Source: Moorella glycerini
GTDB lineage: Bacteria > Bacillota > DSM-521 > Neomoorellales > Neomoorellaceae
Direction of reading: 5' to 3'
Assembly: GCF_009735625.1 (NCBI RefSeq)
Contig: NZ_CP046244.1
Location: forward strand, 1,922,001-1,986,000
Length of the DNA stretch: 64,000 bases
Below are positions 63,157 through 64,000 of this stretch, piece by piece; position 1 is the stretch's first letter; every line of letters begins with the position of its first letter. The position numbers and the translations under genes were made by a program. The notes under the pieces were generated by a model that searched no databases, was not told the DNA's origin, and saw nothing but the letters and a program-made list of their open reading frames with translations.

Positions 63157-64000
63157 CCCGAGTTCGACAGTTCGAGGGCACATAAAAGTGCCTCAAATGT
63201 AGGCGCCAGAAGGCTTTTCGGTTCGATCTGTGAAACATACCGTGTAACTACATCGCCTGGCGTGGGTCCAGCTTGAAGAAGCGCGGGGGCTCTGCCACGC
63301 CCAGGGCGGAAAGGATCTGCCGCTGGAAGGTGGTGGTTTCGGTACGCTGCCAGACGGTGCCGGCAGGGCCGGCGAAGATGCCAAGGTGCATTCTATTCAG
63401 CTCATCCCTCAGCCGGGGCCAGGTGTAACGCTGGCCCAGCCTTCCTTCCACCCGCGTCTCGGCTACGCGGATGAGCAGGAGGGCCAGCCAGCATAAGAGG
63501 ACGTGCGCCTCGATGCGCCGCGAGAGGCGGTGGTAGATAGGCCGCAATTCCAAGGCTTGCTTGAGGGTACGGAAGGCGGCTTCCACTTCCAGGAGTTGCT
63601 TGTAGCCCAGGGCGACGTCCGCGGGGCTCAAGGTGTCATCGGAGGTGCGCAGCAGGTACTTGCCATCCAGGCGCTCATCCGCCTTGACCTTGGCCCGGTC
63701 AATCTGTGGCCAGCCTCTCTTGTCGAGCTTTAAGTAGCGGCCGTAGGTGGGGTGGGAGACCAGGCGGCAGACGGCCTTGCCGTGTTCCTTTTTATCCAGG
63801 CGGGCGAACCCTTGCAGTTCCTGTTCCAGTTCTTTGAGCATCCGTTCCCGCTGTTCCCGGTCCCGGGCTTCTTCGTAAGGGTTGCGGACCAGGATATAAC
63901 GCTCTCTGGCTTCCCCGTCGCCGACGATAATCTCTTTAACTTCCACGTTATCCTTAACCTTCTGGTAGCGGCCGGGACGGGAAAGAGCTTCTTCCACAGA
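63157..64000 (-). mobile_element. IS1634-like insertion sequence, partial (right window edge)
   Basis: Left terminal repeat cccgagttcgacagtt at 63157-63172, then 75 bases, then the 3' end of a transposase gene read on the minus strand to the window edge. The gap 63067-63156 after the amidohydrolase has no feature. Confidence 0.78.
63248..64000 (-). CDS. IS1634-family DDE transposase, N-terminus outside window
   Basis: About 250 C-terminal residues are in the window, open to the edge. LLEVEAAFRTLKQALELRPI is the third-acidic-residue region (YREKIE-like) and RRIEAHVLLCWLALLLIRVA follows, as in IS1634/IS1549 enzymes. The middle part aligns with the transposase at 1-1279 (YILVRNPYEEARD against YILVRNPKEAEKD) with many differences. 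Confidence 0.85.
   Translation of the reverse strand, partial: SVEEALSRPGRYQKVKDNVEVKEIIVGDGEARERYILVRNPYEEARDREQRERMLKELEQELQGFARLDKKEHGKAVCRLVSHPTYGRYLKLDKRGWPQIDRAKVKADERLDGKYLLRTSDDTLSPADVALGYKQLLEVEAAFRTLKQALELRPIYHRLSRRIEAHVLLCWLALLLIRVAETRVEGRLGQRYTWPRLRDELNRMHLGIFAGPAGTVWQRTETTTFQRQILSALGVAEPPRFFKLDPRQAM

Overview
The window looks like chromosomal DNA of a thermophilic, moderately GC-rich acetogenic clostridium, most likely Moorella or a very close relative. The evidence is the conserved Firmicutes gene order, the frequent GTG and TTG starts, strong Shine-Dalgarno sequences, the oxygen-sensitive-type proteins (rubredoxin, iron-sulfur flavoprotein), and the glyoxylate-utilisation genes. 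The species call is from memory of gene content, not from a database search.

Layout. 1-3039: an IS1634-like element cuts off the first fifth of dnaK. 3056-24,999: a nearly unbroken Firmicutes housekeeping run: dnaJ, rsmE, a large structured RNA candidate, mtaB, HIT protein, rpsU, yqfC, yqfD, phoH, pgpH-type c-di-AMP phosphodiesterase, ybeY, dgkA, a DUF502 protein, an opposing Nudix gene, cdd, era, yqzL, recO, a DUF4342 protein, glyQ, glyS, a CcpN-like repressor, the PPDK regulatory protein and ppdK. 25,210-36,000: accessory DNA with a PIN/RHH toxin-antitoxin pair, a DeoR-controlled hexose operon (ROK kinase, class II aldolase, sugar-phosphate isomerase, PfkB kinase) and an AT-rich block with a UroD-fold protein and a ribose-type ABC transporter. 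36,000-39,300: a gene graveyard holding fragments of toxin, ppdK tail, Rpn nuclease, a type III Wadjet system and a WrbA flavoprotein, several joined by internal deletions, plus an intact hicBA pair. 39,452-44,547: an Rpn-family nuclease, then gcl-hyi-glxR (glyoxylate to glycerate) behind a long palindromic operator, and a small carbonic-anhydrase-like protein. 44,750-47,700: two Hsp20-type chaperones, a Clp-fold serine protease and another toxin-antitoxin pair.

48,024-57,674 returns to core genes: DUF523, rnhA, rubredoxin, a flavoprotein, dgt, dnaG, sigA, tRNA-Asn, tRNA-Met, trmK, a Nif3 protein and a zinc-ribbon coiled-coil protein. 57,747-58,901 has hicAB and the RNase P RNA. 59,440-63,066 is a purine-type cluster (XRE-cupin regulator, NCS2 permease, amidohydrolase). 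The window ends in a second, diverged IS1634-like element in the same orientation as the first.

The most interesting points are: a ~255-nt highly structured RNA of unassigned class at 5116-5370; two genes (PPDK regulator and the Clp-fold protease) that appear to start at ATC; the interrupted dnaK; a collapsed Wadjet system and a cluster of internally deleted genes; a glyoxylate carboligase homologue that carries the catalytic glutamate which E. coli Gcl lacks; and a 40-bp palindromic operator in front of it.
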